Assembly (NCBI GenBank): GCA_040755335.1
Contig: JBFMAU010000474.1
Span: 1-5,961 of the forward strand
Source: UBA7656 sp040755335
Lineage (GTDB): Bacteria > Acidobacteriota > Blastocatellia > UBA7656
Direction: 5' to 3'
DNA length: 5,961 bases
Each line of letters begins with the position of its first letter. The first letter of the stretch is position 1. A program made the translations under genes and the position numbers. Shown in pieces: positions 1 to 4,681 of this stretch. The notes under the pieces were generated by a model. That model made no database searches, was not told the DNA's origin, and worked only from the letters and a program-made list of their open reading frames with translations.

Positions 1-2
1 TG

Positions 3-371
3 GATGAAGTTAAACGGCTTGCATCCTGGTGGACGGCTTGTGGTGCAGGGCGACCGATAGGGAGTGGACTTTTCAAAACGAAAACAGATTTCCGCACCGC
101 TTTATGGGATACGTTTGCTCAGTTTACTAAGAAGCCAACTCAAGCACAGGCGATAAAAAAGCTGCGACAGCATGAGCTTTGCCAAAGGAAAGAGTCAGAG
201 GGTGCCATTCAGAACCAAACCAAAACGCTACGAGATTGGTTAAGCGGTTACGACGACTTCGAGAATTTTGACGACGCTTGGGATGCGTATTGCTGGATGA
301 ACCAAGCCGGATACAGCAGCTTTGATGACGGGTGGAAAGCTTATCGTCAGTCTATCGCAAGCGGAAAATAA
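3..371 (+). CDS. 3' part of an unrecognised gene (122 residues visible, start off the left edge)
   Basis: An open frame runs in from the window edge for 122 codons to a TAA at 369-371 with no stop. The first in-frame ATG is very late, so this is the C-terminal part of a longer protein. I do not recognise the family. The visible part is rich in Trp, Asp, Lys and Gln. It has a charged helical middle (KKLRQHELCQRKES) and a C-terminal segment with the related octamers FDDAWDAY and FDDGWKAY 16-17 residues apart, a small internal repeat. The base composition looks more AT-rich than the operon at 1220-4620. This could be a host gene next to an insertion point or an unrelated gene of the element. The reading frame is fairly secure because 122 stop-free codons are unlikely by chance at this composition. 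The function is unknown. Confidence 0.6.
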   Translation, partial: DEVKRLASWWTACGAGRPIGSGLFKTKTDFRTALWDTFAQFTKKPTQAQAIKKLRQHELCQRKESEGAIQNQTKTLRDWLSGYDDFENFDDAWDAYCWMNQAGYSSFDDGWKAYRQSIASGK

Positions 372-420
372 CCCTTCCGAATTTCTCCCTGCGGGAATAA
401 TCCTTCCGAATTTCTTCCTG
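367..420. repeat. Two-copy direct repeat, 25 bp units, period 29 bp
   Basis: Positions 367-391 and 396-420 match at 23 of 25 bases, with core CCTTCCGAATTTC. The first copy begins in the last codons of the upstream gene and includes its TAA stop. With only two copies this is not a CRISPR. It could be a protein binding site, a duplication scar or part of a recombination site. An AT-rich TTATAAAT follows at 431-438, but no matching -35 box is visible. Confidence 0.6.
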
Positions 421-454
421 AATGACAGCGTTATAAATCGCTCGTAAACTCAAA

Positions 455-491
455 CTCGGTCGTTGACATCTTCAAACCGCCAATGACCGAG
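455..491. promoter_or_regulatory. Inverted repeat upstream of the small HTH gene (candidate operator or RNA hairpin)
   Basis: Positions 455-465 (CTCGGTCGTTG) and 481-491 (CAATGACCGAG) are complementary over 11 pairs with one G:U, separated by 15 bases. The right arm runs into the AG-rich ribosome binding region of the HTH gene that starts at 502. This suggests an autoregulatory operator or a hairpin that hides the start. A TTGACA at 463-468 lies within the structure, but no good -10 box follows it. Confidence 0.45.
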
Positions 492-501
492 AAGATGAAA
501 A

Positions 502-642
502 ATGAGCGAGCAAATCCTAACAAAAGGCGAAGCAGCGCGACGCCCGGATTTATCCGGTGAGTATCTGCGCCGTCTCGTGCGCGAAGGTAGACTTTCAGCG
601 TGGACAGCAAAGGGCTGCGTGAATGATCGCAAAGTTACATAA
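502..642 (+). CDS. 46-residue helix-turn-helix protein (MerR/excisionase-like)
   Basis: ATG 502 follows an in-frame TGA at 496-498, so it is the only possible ATG start. It is preceded by AG-rich GAGAAG at 489-494. The protein reads like the N-terminal half of an HTH_17/MerR-type domain. Residues 5-13 (ILTKGEAAR) form the first helix and 18-33 (SGEYLRRLVREGRLSA) the turn and recognition helix, with the family-typical pattern YLRRLVREGRL. The usual wing (a Gly-Arg turn followed by hydrophobic residues) is short or missing, because the TAA at 640-642 ends the protein at residue 46. It may be a minimal DNA-binding protein or the truncated remnant of an excisionase-like gene. An inverted repeat (455-491) immediately upstream fits autoregulation. 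The stop codon lies in the first copy of a repeat (629-651) whose second copy begins at the presumed start of the first small RNA. The HTH identity is by pattern only and its target is unknown. Confidence 0.55.
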   Translation: MSEQILTKGEAARRPDLSGEYLRRLVREGRLSAWTAKGCVNDRKVT

Positions 643-719
643 GAGCCGCGCGACGGGCGTTTTGACGAACTGTTTTTTGGGGAGTAATATGCAATTGCAA
701 AACTACATAAGAGCCGCGC
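629..719. repeat. Two-copy direct repeat, 23 bp units, 68 bp apart
   Basis: Positions 629-651 and 697-719 match at 21 of 23 bases and share the exact 15-mer ACATAAGAGCCGCGC. The first copy includes the stop codon of the HTH gene. The second starts at the expected transcription start of promoter P1. They bracket P1 (662-690), so they could be binding sites for a regulator or a duplication that created the RNA cassette. Confidence 0.65.
662..690 (+). promoter_or_regulatory. Promoter P1 (sigma70-like)
   Basis: TTGACG at 662-667, a 17-base spacer and TAATAT at 685-690 form a good housekeeping-type promoter. The expected transcription start is near 697. The -10 box and its flank (14-mer at 682-695) recur exactly at 826-839 in promoter P2. 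Confidence 0.55.
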
Positions 720-799
720 TCATACAGAGTCCCGCTCGTCAGATACCCCGCTCCGCGAAACATTCGCCGCGCAGGGTGCTTGGCGAGCTTTTTCTTTTT
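697..799 (+). ncRNA. Candidate small RNA 1 (about 100 nt)
   Basis: The unit is bounded by promoter P1 and by a long hairpin followed by T-runs. The 5' part (697-733) is mostly unstructured apart from a 4-bp hairpin at 711-721 (GAGC-CGC-GCTC). The 3' half is the terminator stem. No ribosome binding site with a convincing protein frame fits inside: an open frame passes through, but its product resembles no protein and it also crosses the terminator. The sequence matches no RNA family I can name. Its position upstream of a replication operon would suit an antisense or regulatory RNA, which is inference only. Confidence 0.4.
734..799 (+). terminator. Intrinsic terminator of RNA unit 1
   Basis: Arms 734-748 and 774-788 pair over 15 positions with one A-C mismatch and three G:U pairs. 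A smaller helix lies inside (GCGAA 755-759 with TTCGC 763-767). The stem is followed directly by TTTTTCTTTTT at 789-799. The G:U pairs indicate an RNA-level structure rather than a DNA palindrome. Confidence 0.6.
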
Positions 800-805
800 C
801 GGAGC

Positions 806-834
806 TTGATGATTGTTTCAGGCGAGAGTAATAT
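806..834 (+). promoter_or_regulatory. Promoter P2 (sigma70-like)
   Basis: TTGATG at 806-811, a 17-base spacer and TAATAT at 829-834. It has the same spacing and -10 box as P1 and starts only seven bases after the T-run of the first terminator. The expected start is near 841. Confidence 0.5.
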
Positions 835-840
835 GCAATC

Positions 841-1011
841 GAATGTTGATAATGAGATAACGTTAGGCCGTCTTCTTAGTTGCTCCTATCGGGTTAGGGT
901 AAGACCGGGAAAGGTCACACTCTTTCCTGCGTGGGGCGAGCGAGAGTTTGCAAGTATGCCTGCGTTGGTTGATGCCGAAAGGCTTTGACCGATGCAGGCT
1001 TTTTGCTTTTT
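841..1011 (+). ncRNA. Candidate small RNA 2 (about 170 nt)
   Basis: The unit runs from the expected start of P2 to the T-runs at 1000-1011. It contains a small hairpin with six-base arms (GGAAAG 908-913 with CTTTCC 922-927) and ends in a very stable GAAA-capped stem. A 51-codon frame from ATG 833 to TGA 988 crosses it, but that frame starts inside the -10 box, ends inside the terminator stem and encodes nothing recognisable. I therefore favour RNA over protein. The family is unknown. Confidence 0.4.
958..1011 (+). terminator. Strong intrinsic terminator with GAAA tetraloop
   Basis: Arms 958-976 and 981-999 pair over 19 positions with one T-T mismatch and four G:U pairs. The loop is GAAA (977-980). 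TTTTTGCTTTTT follows at 1000-1011. This is the clearest terminator in the window. Confidence 0.8.
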
Positions 1012-1058
1012 AGGGATCAAGTTTGTTTGACAACTGAGCGCACGTCCGGGCGGATTAA

Positions 1059-1088
1059 GCGCAGGATTCGAATCGCCGTCGCCTGTGC
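1059..1088 (+). promoter_or_regulatory. First hairpin of the operon leader
   Basis: Positions 1059-1065 (GCGCAGG) pair with 1082-1088 (CCTGTGC) over seven pairs with one G:U. Inside is the perfect 10-bp palindrome GATTCGAATC at 1065-1074. It lies downstream of a TTGACA at 1027-1032 that has no good -10 box. It is the first of three successive hairpins before the operon. Confidence 0.35.
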
Positions 1089-1100
1089 GGTGGCGTTCTC

Positions 1101-1151
1101 AGCCCTGCTGGTTCTCGACCGCCCGCGAGAATCGGCAGGGCTTCGCTTTTT
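1101..1151 (+). terminator. Terminator-like hairpin in the operon leader
   Basis: Arms 1101-1117 and 1126-1142 pair over 17 uninterrupted positions with two G:U pairs and an 8-base loop. After TCGC comes TTTTT at 1147-1151. The four-base gap before the T-run makes it less canonical than the terminator at 958-1011. It lies about 70 bases upstream of the first operon gene, so if it terminates it would do so in the leader as an attenuator. Confidence 0.5.
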
Positions 1152-1160
1152 GACAACAAA

Positions 1161-1194
1161 GCCCAGTGAGGTGTTGGTAGCACTCTCACCGGGC
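1161..1194 (+). promoter_or_regulatory. Leader hairpin just before the first operon gene
   Basis: GCCCAGTGAGGTG (1161-1173) pairs with CACTCTCACCGGGC (1181-1194) over 12 pairs with one mismatch and one bulged T, and a 7-base loop. No T-run follows. The bases AAGCCC at 1159-1164 could instead pair with GGGCTT at 1138-1143, which is the 3' arm of the preceding terminator-like stem. The two hairpins are therefore potentially exclusive with an intermediate pairing. GAGGA at 1206-1210 and the start codon at 1220 follow. Confidence 0.45.
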
Positions 1195-1219
1195 CTTGAA
1201 ACTTTGAGGAACTTTTGAC

Positions 1220-1537
1220 ATGTGGAAACTAACACGACCCAAGCTAAATAATCAACATCCATCGCGCTTCCATCGCAGGCAGCGCAACTACACACCAGCA
1301 GTCGAAGCGTCGATCACCATCGCCATTCACGGCGACACCTACGGGATCGCCATCGCTATCTACTCGCGCGGCCAGAGAGTCGCGCGAGTTTTTCGTCTGC
1401 TCAGGCCGAGTGAAGTCTCTTCGCCCGAACGCGCTTGGTATCGCGGTTTCTTATTAGCTCAGGTTCTCGTTGACGAGATCGCGCCCGGCGCGCGGCTCCT
1501 GATTGCCGAGCCGCAGCGAGAGAGGAGGGCCGCATGA
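1220..1537 (+). CDS. Small RNase H-fold-like protein, active site absent (105 residues)
   Basis: ATG 1220 has a GAGGA ribosome binding site about ten bases upstream, and the stop overlaps the next start as ATGA. Residues 1-30 are basic and probably flexible. Residues 31-98 follow the strand-strand-strand-helix-strand order of the RNase H fold: ITIAIHG (32-38), a hairpin around GIAIAIYSRGQRVARVFRLL (42-61), helix 69-87 (PERAWYRGFLLAQVL), and strand RLLIAEP (92-98). The helix segment RAWYRGFLLAQVL resembles STAYRALIRVLRW in the next protein. None of the usual catalytic carboxylates of RNase HI is in place (Trp where the helix Glu is expected), and the second half of the fold is missing. The assignment rests on pattern comparison with its neighbour and is tentative. 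It may be a diverged, truncated duplicate of the next gene; a nucleic-acid-binding role would be inference. Confidence 0.6.
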   Translation: MWKLTRPKLNNQHPSRFHRRQRNYTPAVEASITIAIHGDTYGIAIAIYSRGQRVARVFRLLRPSEVSSPERAWYRGFLLAQVLVDEIAPGARLLIAEPQRERRAA

Positions 1538-1959
1538 GGATTTTCTTTGCGATTCAATGCGAGCCGAATCCGGGCGGGCCGAGCTTCGCCGCGATGATCG
1601 CTTACGACGATGACGGCAACGCAGTCTTCAGCAAGGCTCGGTATCTCGGATGCGGGCCTGAGTTCAGCAATAACTCGACGGCCTATCGCGCGCTCATTCG
1701 CGTGCTGCGATGGGTAAAACAATCCTGCTCGGAGAAAGCAATCATCTTCACCGATCAGGAGATTCTGACAAAGCAAATCAGCGGTGAATGGGAATGTCGA
1801 TCCGACCGTTTGCGCCCTTTGCTTGATGAGGCGAAAGCAAGGCTCGCAGAGATCGAAGCCGAACTTCGATACATACCCGCGCGAGAAAATCATCAGGCGC
1901 GCATACTATGCCGACTCGCAGCGAATCAGGCCCGGAGAGAGGAGGGCAAAGCCGGATGA
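1534..1959 (+). CDS. RNase H-like protein with degenerate catalytic residues (141 residues)
   Basis: The start overlaps the previous stop (ATGA), and GAGGAGG at 1522-1528 lies five bases upstream. The sequence follows the RNase HI/RVT_3 pattern throughout: NPGG (12-15), a strand hairpin with DDDGN (25-29), NNSTAYRALIRVLRW (46-60), IIFTDQEILTKQISGEW (70-86), then SDRLRPLLDEAKARLAEI (90-107) and ELRYIPARENHQAR (110-123). In active members the first strand has Asp, the helix reads NNxAEY, the third motif has Asp and the last motif is NxxAD. Here these appear as Ala6, Ala50, Asp74 and Arg123, so three of four metal-binding carboxylates are lost. It should bind RNA/DNA hybrid or structured nucleic acid, if anything, without cleaving it. 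A 13-bp string before its stop (1935-1947) repeats one at the end of the upstream gene (1518-1530), which fits an old tandem duplication. The fold is a good call; the biological role is unknown. Confidence 0.75.
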   Translation: MRIFFAIQCEPNPGGPSFAAMIAYDDDGNAVFSKARYLGCGPEFSNNSTAYRALIRVLRWVKQSCSEKAIIFTDQEILTKQISGEWECRSDRLRPLLDEAKARLAEIEAELRYIPARENHQARILCRLAANQARREEGKAG

Positions 1960-4022
1960 TTATTCGTGCAGCCGATTTTCTCGCGCCATTCTTTTCTGAT
2001 CTCGATGAACCTGTCTATATGCGCGCCATCAAGCCGAAAGGCGCGGCAAACTGCGCGGAGAACAAGACCGTGATGTTTCATGTAACTCGCCGCGAGATAG
2101 CAGAAGACAGGAAAGCTCAAAGCTGCATTCGCGCTCTCAACCAAAATCGCGGCATCTACTTCATCCCGAACGCGGGAGGAAACACCGATGCCGCGATCAC
2201 CCGATACAATGCGATCTTCTGCGAACGCGACAACCTTCCAATCGATGAGCAACAGGCATTGCTCGACTCCTCGCCGCTCCCGACCAGCGCCAGAGTCGAA
2301 ACATTGAAGAGCATCCACGCATACTGGCTCATCGAAGGCGACTGTTCAGAATCGCAATGGCGCGAGCTACAGGCCCGGTTGATTGCTCACTTCCAAAGCG
2401 ACAAGTCGATCAAGAATCCCGCGCGGTTGATGCGGCTGCCAAACCTTAATCACCTCTCGCTCAATGACGATGGCAGCCTGCACTACAAGCGGGTCGAAGT
2501 CGTGGAGTTTGAACCTGCAAGGCGGTATACGGTCGAAGAACTGTTTGCCGCTTTCCCTGCCGCTCCCAACCGGGATGAAACAGGCAGCAATCAAGAGCCG
2601 ACTTCCGGTAAGCAGGTCTTCTCTTCGCGGGAAGAACTCAACGCGGAACTCAAGCGACGCATCATGCGCGATGCTACGGCGAAGCAGAATAGCGAAGGCA
2701 TCTATCACTGCCGCGCTCGATGTCACGCGGCCAAAAGCGACGCGGGCATCATGTTCAATCCGGCGAATGGCGCGGTCAAATGCCTGAAAGGATGTTCTCA
2801 TGCTGCGCTCCTCGTTTCGTTCGGACTGCCTGAGAAACCCGGCAATTCAACAGGCTCCGCGCCGACAGACGCCAACGACACCGTGAAGCGGCGATGTCTG
2901 GCCGATGTTCAGCCTGAAAGCGTTAGCTGGCTCTGGCAGCCTTACATTCCTCTCGGCAAACTCACCATCATCGAAGGCGATCCGGGAGTCGGCAAATCGT
3001 GGGCTACCTGCGCGCTGTCGACGGGCGTAGCGGCAGGATCAGGCCCACCCGGATGGACTTTTCGCACACCGGCGAGCGTGTTGATGATGAGCGTCGAAGA
3101 CGGTCTGTCCGACACCATCCGGCCACGTCTCGATAGCATGGGCGCGGATGTTGCGCGCATCTTTGCGCTCGACGGCGCTTTCGTCTTCAACGATACGGGC
3201 CTTCTTCACCTCGAAGCAGAGATTATCGAAATCAAACCGTCACTTATGATTATCGATCCTCTGGTCGCTTATATCGGCGCGGGTGTCGATCTGCACAAGG
3301 CAAACGAAGTTCGCTCAGTGACGGCTCGACTGTCATCGCTCGCCGAAAAGTATGGCTGCGCCATCGTTGCTGTGCGACACCTGACGAAGAACGGCAAGGA
3401 TCGCGCGATATATCGCGGCATCGGCTCGATTGACTTCACTGCTGCGGCCCGTTCAGTCCTGCTCGTCGGAGCAGACCCGGACAATCCAACAAGGCGCGCG
3501 ATAGTTCAGACAAAGAACAACCTCGCAGAGTTCGGCGCGGCTCTCGGCTATGAGATTCGGGATGGCCGGTTTTACTGGACTGGAACAAGCGACCTGACGG
3601 CATCGCGGATACTGGCCGCAGCAGGGAGCGAAACGGACGCGAGCGCGCAGGCTGAAGCCGAAGAATTCCTGCGCGAGATTCTGGCCGATGGGCCGATACC
3701 ATCAAAGGAAGGACAAAAAGAAGCGCGGGCGGCTGGAATCTCAGAAGCGACGCTCAGGCGAGCGCGTCGGGCCATCGGCGTCGTGGCCCGATCCAAAGGT
3801 AAGACCGGCAGGCGAGGGGCAGAGCTTTGGGAGTGGTCACTCGAAAAGGATTCAGTTGCTCAAGAAGTTTCTTATGAGCAAGTAAATCAGGATCAGGCCG
3901 ACGACGCGCCGCAAAACACGGTGAACAATAAGGATAAAGGGGCTGATTCAGTTGCTCAGGATTCAGTTGCTCAAGATGATGATGAGCAAGTGAATCAAGC
4001 CGAAGAATGGGGCGAGGTATGA
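1956..4022 (+). CDS. Primase-ATPase replication protein (AEP-type primase, zinc ribbon, RecA-like ATPase, winged helix)
   Basis: I chose ATG 1956 because it overlaps the upstream stop (ATGA) behind GGAGGG at 1941-1946. ATG 1908 in the same frame would overlap that gene by 52 bases. Residues 60-165 fit the RepB-type archaeo-eukaryotic primase family: FCERDNLP (Glu90, Asp92), SIHAYW (Ser119, His121), Asp149 before NPARLMRLPN (Arg160). A zinc-ribbon-like segment has Cys252, Cys256, Cys276 and Cys280. Residues 325-560 are a RecA/AAA_25 ATPase with Walker A GDPGVGKS (341-348, Lys347), Walker B LMIIDP (Asp434) and the downstream VRHLTK. Residues 570-630 look like a winged helix, often seen after such ATPases. 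The tail from 632 is acidic and repetitive (DSVAQ three times, EQVNQ twice) and coincides with a DNA repeat cluster. It probably primes and unwinds at the element's origin. Domain calls are confident; priming activity is inferred. Confidence 0.88.
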   Translation: MIIRAADFLAPFFSDLDEPVYMRAIKPKGAANCAENKTVMFHVTRREIAEDRKAQSCIRALNQNRGIYFIPNAGGNTDAAITRYNAIFCERDNLPIDEQQALLDSSPLPTSARVETLKSIHAYWLIEGDCSESQWRELQARLIAHFQSDKSIKNPARLMRLPNLNHLSLNDDGSLHYKRVEVVEFEPARRYTVEELFAAFPAAPNRDETGSNQEPTSGKQVFSSREELNAELKRRIMRDATAKQNSEGIYHCRARCHAAKSDAGIMFNPANGAVKCLKGCSHAALLVSFGLPEKPGNSTGSAPTDANDTVKRRCLADVQPESVSWLWQPYIPLGKLTIIEGDPGVGKSWATCALSTGVAAGSGPPGWTFRTPASVLMMSVEDGLSDTIRPRLDSMGADVARIFALDGAFVFNDTGLLHLEAEIIEIKPSLMIIDPLVAYIGAGVDLHKANEVRSVTARLSSLAEKYGCAIVAVRHLTKNGKDRAIYRGIGSIDFTAAARSVLLVGADPDNPTRRAIVQTKNNLAEFGAALGYEIRDGRFYWTGTSDLTASRILAAAGSETDASAQAEAEEFLREILADGPIPSKEGQKEARAAGISEATLRRARRAIGVVARSKGKTGRRGAELWEWSLEKDSVAQEVSYEQVNQDQADDAPQNTVNNKDKGADSVAQDSVAQDDDEQVNQAEEWGEV
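3849..3997. repeat. Iteron-like direct and inverted repeats in the 3' end of the primase-ATPase gene
   Basis: GATTCAGTTGCTCA occurs at 3849-3862, 3945-3958 and 3960-3973. Near-complementary TGAGCAAGTRAATC occurs at 3875-3888 and 3983-3996 (12 and 13 of 14 positions complementary to the direct unit). This gives two inverted-repeat pairs with spacers of 12 and 9 bases plus one extra direct copy. The repeats encode DSVAQ and EQVNQ in a disordered tail. The complementarity between the two motifs has no protein-level reason, which suggests a DNA or RNA function such as a Rep-binding origin site, an operator or an mRNA hairpin. Confidence 0.7.
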
Positions 4023-4372
4023 CGGCAACAGAGCTTTTGACAAACCTTCAGCAGAAAGGAATCAGGCTTGAGGCGCGCGGCGACCGGCTGCGATACGCCC
4101 CCGCTTCGGCGGTGACGCCGGAGTTGCGCGAAGTTCTGGCCGCGCATAAGGCGCAACTACTCGCTTTGTTGAAAGAAGAAACCAAACACCAACAGAAAGC
4201 CAAGCCCGTTCACTACGCACTGATAGACAAGGTTGTACTTGGTGAGCCGCAGATTGAACTCTGCATGGCGGGCTGCGGCTGGATGATCAAGTTCTACTGG
4301 CAAGACGGCACAGGCTATGGGTACTGCCCGCAATGTGATCTTCATCAACGAATCGAAGAGGTAGAGGAATGA
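4019..4372 (+). CDS. TubC-type docking domain fused to a zinc ribbon (117 residues)
   Basis: ATG 4019 overlaps the upstream stop (ATGA), and the family usually begins just before such a TATELL segment. An in-frame ATG at 4007 would add four residues. Residues 2-53 match the TubC N-terminal docking domain pattern: LLTNLQQKGIRLEARGDRLR, then TPELREVLAAHKAQLLALLKEE. This domain was first described as a docking element of polyketide and peptide synthetases, but is also found in small proteins encoded next to mobile-element primases. A linker rich in Lys and Gln follows. Cys82 and Cys86 (CMAGC) with Cys103 and Cys106 (CPQC) then form a likely zinc ribbon. No synthetase is nearby, so a protein-interaction or DNA-binding role within the replication complex is the simplest inference. 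The primase-ATPase upstream and the HTH protein downstream are candidate partners. Confidence 0.72.
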   Translation: MTATELLTNLQQKGIRLEARGDRLRYAPASAVTPELREVLAAHKAQLLALLKEETKHQQKAKPVHYALIDKVVLGEPQIELCMAGCGWMIKFYWQDGTGYGYCPQCDLHQRIEEVEE

Positions 4373-4620
4373 CCGGCAACATAGCATCTGTGCAAAAAGC
4401 GAGGCCGAAGCTGTGGACGCCCGAAGACCTTGCCGAATATCTCGGCGTCACAGTCGGATGGATCTACAAGCATTGTCGAAAGAACTGTCTCGACCGCGTG
4501 CCTCATATCAAGCTCGGCAAGTATCTGAGATTCGATCCCGAATCACGGACATTCCAAAACTGGCTCGCGCTACACGAATCAAACTCTGCTCAAACAAGGA
4601 ATAGTTTCAATGAAAGATAG
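4369..4620 (+). CDS. Excisionase-like helix-turn-helix protein (83 residues)
   Basis: The start overlaps the previous stop (ATGA) and follows GAGG-type sequence (AGAGGTAGAGGA). Residues 15-65 match the HTH_17/excisionase family: LWTPEDLAEYLGVTVGWIYK forms the two helices, and a wing HIKLGKYLRFDPE (46-58) is followed by FQNWL, which resembles the family ending. This is a complete domain, unlike the 46-residue protein at 502-642. Directly upstream of a tyrosine integrase such proteins are usually recombination directionality factors or repressors of the integrase, and that is the expected role here. The last codons overlap the first possible integrase start (4610) by 11 bases. The domain identity is confident; excision activity is inferred from context. 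Confidence 0.78.
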   Translation: MTGNIASVQKARPKLWTPEDLAEYLGVTVGWIYKHCRKNCLDRVPHIKLGKYLRFDPESRTFQNWLALHESNSAQTRNSFNER

Positions 4621-4624
4621 CCTG

Positions 4625-4630
4625 TATAAT
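4625..4630 (+). promoter_or_regulatory. Candidate internal promoter -10 box for the integrase
   Basis: A perfect TATAAT preceded directly by TG lies at 4625-4630, just after the stop of the HTH gene. The -35 region at the right distance (TAGTTT at 4602-4607) is poor. A start near 4637 would give a leader of about 45 bases before the strong AAAGGAGA (4668-4675) and GTG 4682. Confidence 0.4.
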
Positions 4631-4681
4631 TCTTTGGAGAAAAGAAAGAACGGGCCACATTCGACCGAAAGGAGACAGTCT

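Noticed and set aside
367..420. CRISPR-like direct repeats
   Set aside because: Only two copies with a four-base spacer; no array and no cas genes.
450..632. Minus-strand 60-codon frame
   Set aside because: It lies opposite the convincing plus-strand HTH frame, is Arg/Ser-rich in the manner of a shadow frame, and has no ribosome binding site.
623..988. 121-codon open frame across the small RNA region
   Set aside because: It runs through both promoters, the first terminator hairpin and into the second. Its product resembles no protein, and the possible internal starts at 689 and 833 lie within the -10 boxes.
1061..1076. GGATTCGAATC resembles a tRNA T-arm
   Set aside because: No acceptor stem, anticodon arm or D-arm can be fitted around it. 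It is better explained as a palindrome inside a leader hairpin.
985..1218. 77-codon frame from TTG with a hydrophobic stretch that looks like a membrane segment
   Set aside because: The start lies inside the terminator stem and the frame crosses that terminator's T-runs and three leader hairpins. There is no ribosome binding site. The hydrophobic stretch is probably a by-product of the structured GC-rich sequence.
1017..1295. Minus-strand 92-codon frame opposite the leader
   Set aside because: It is antisense to three hairpins and the start of the first operon gene, has no recognisable motif, and ends and starts arbitrarily.
1927..3796. Several minus-strand and alternative-frame open frames over the primase-ATPase gene
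   Set aside because: All are shadows of a well-supported gene with recognisable domains, have no ribosome binding sites and show no recognisable motifs.
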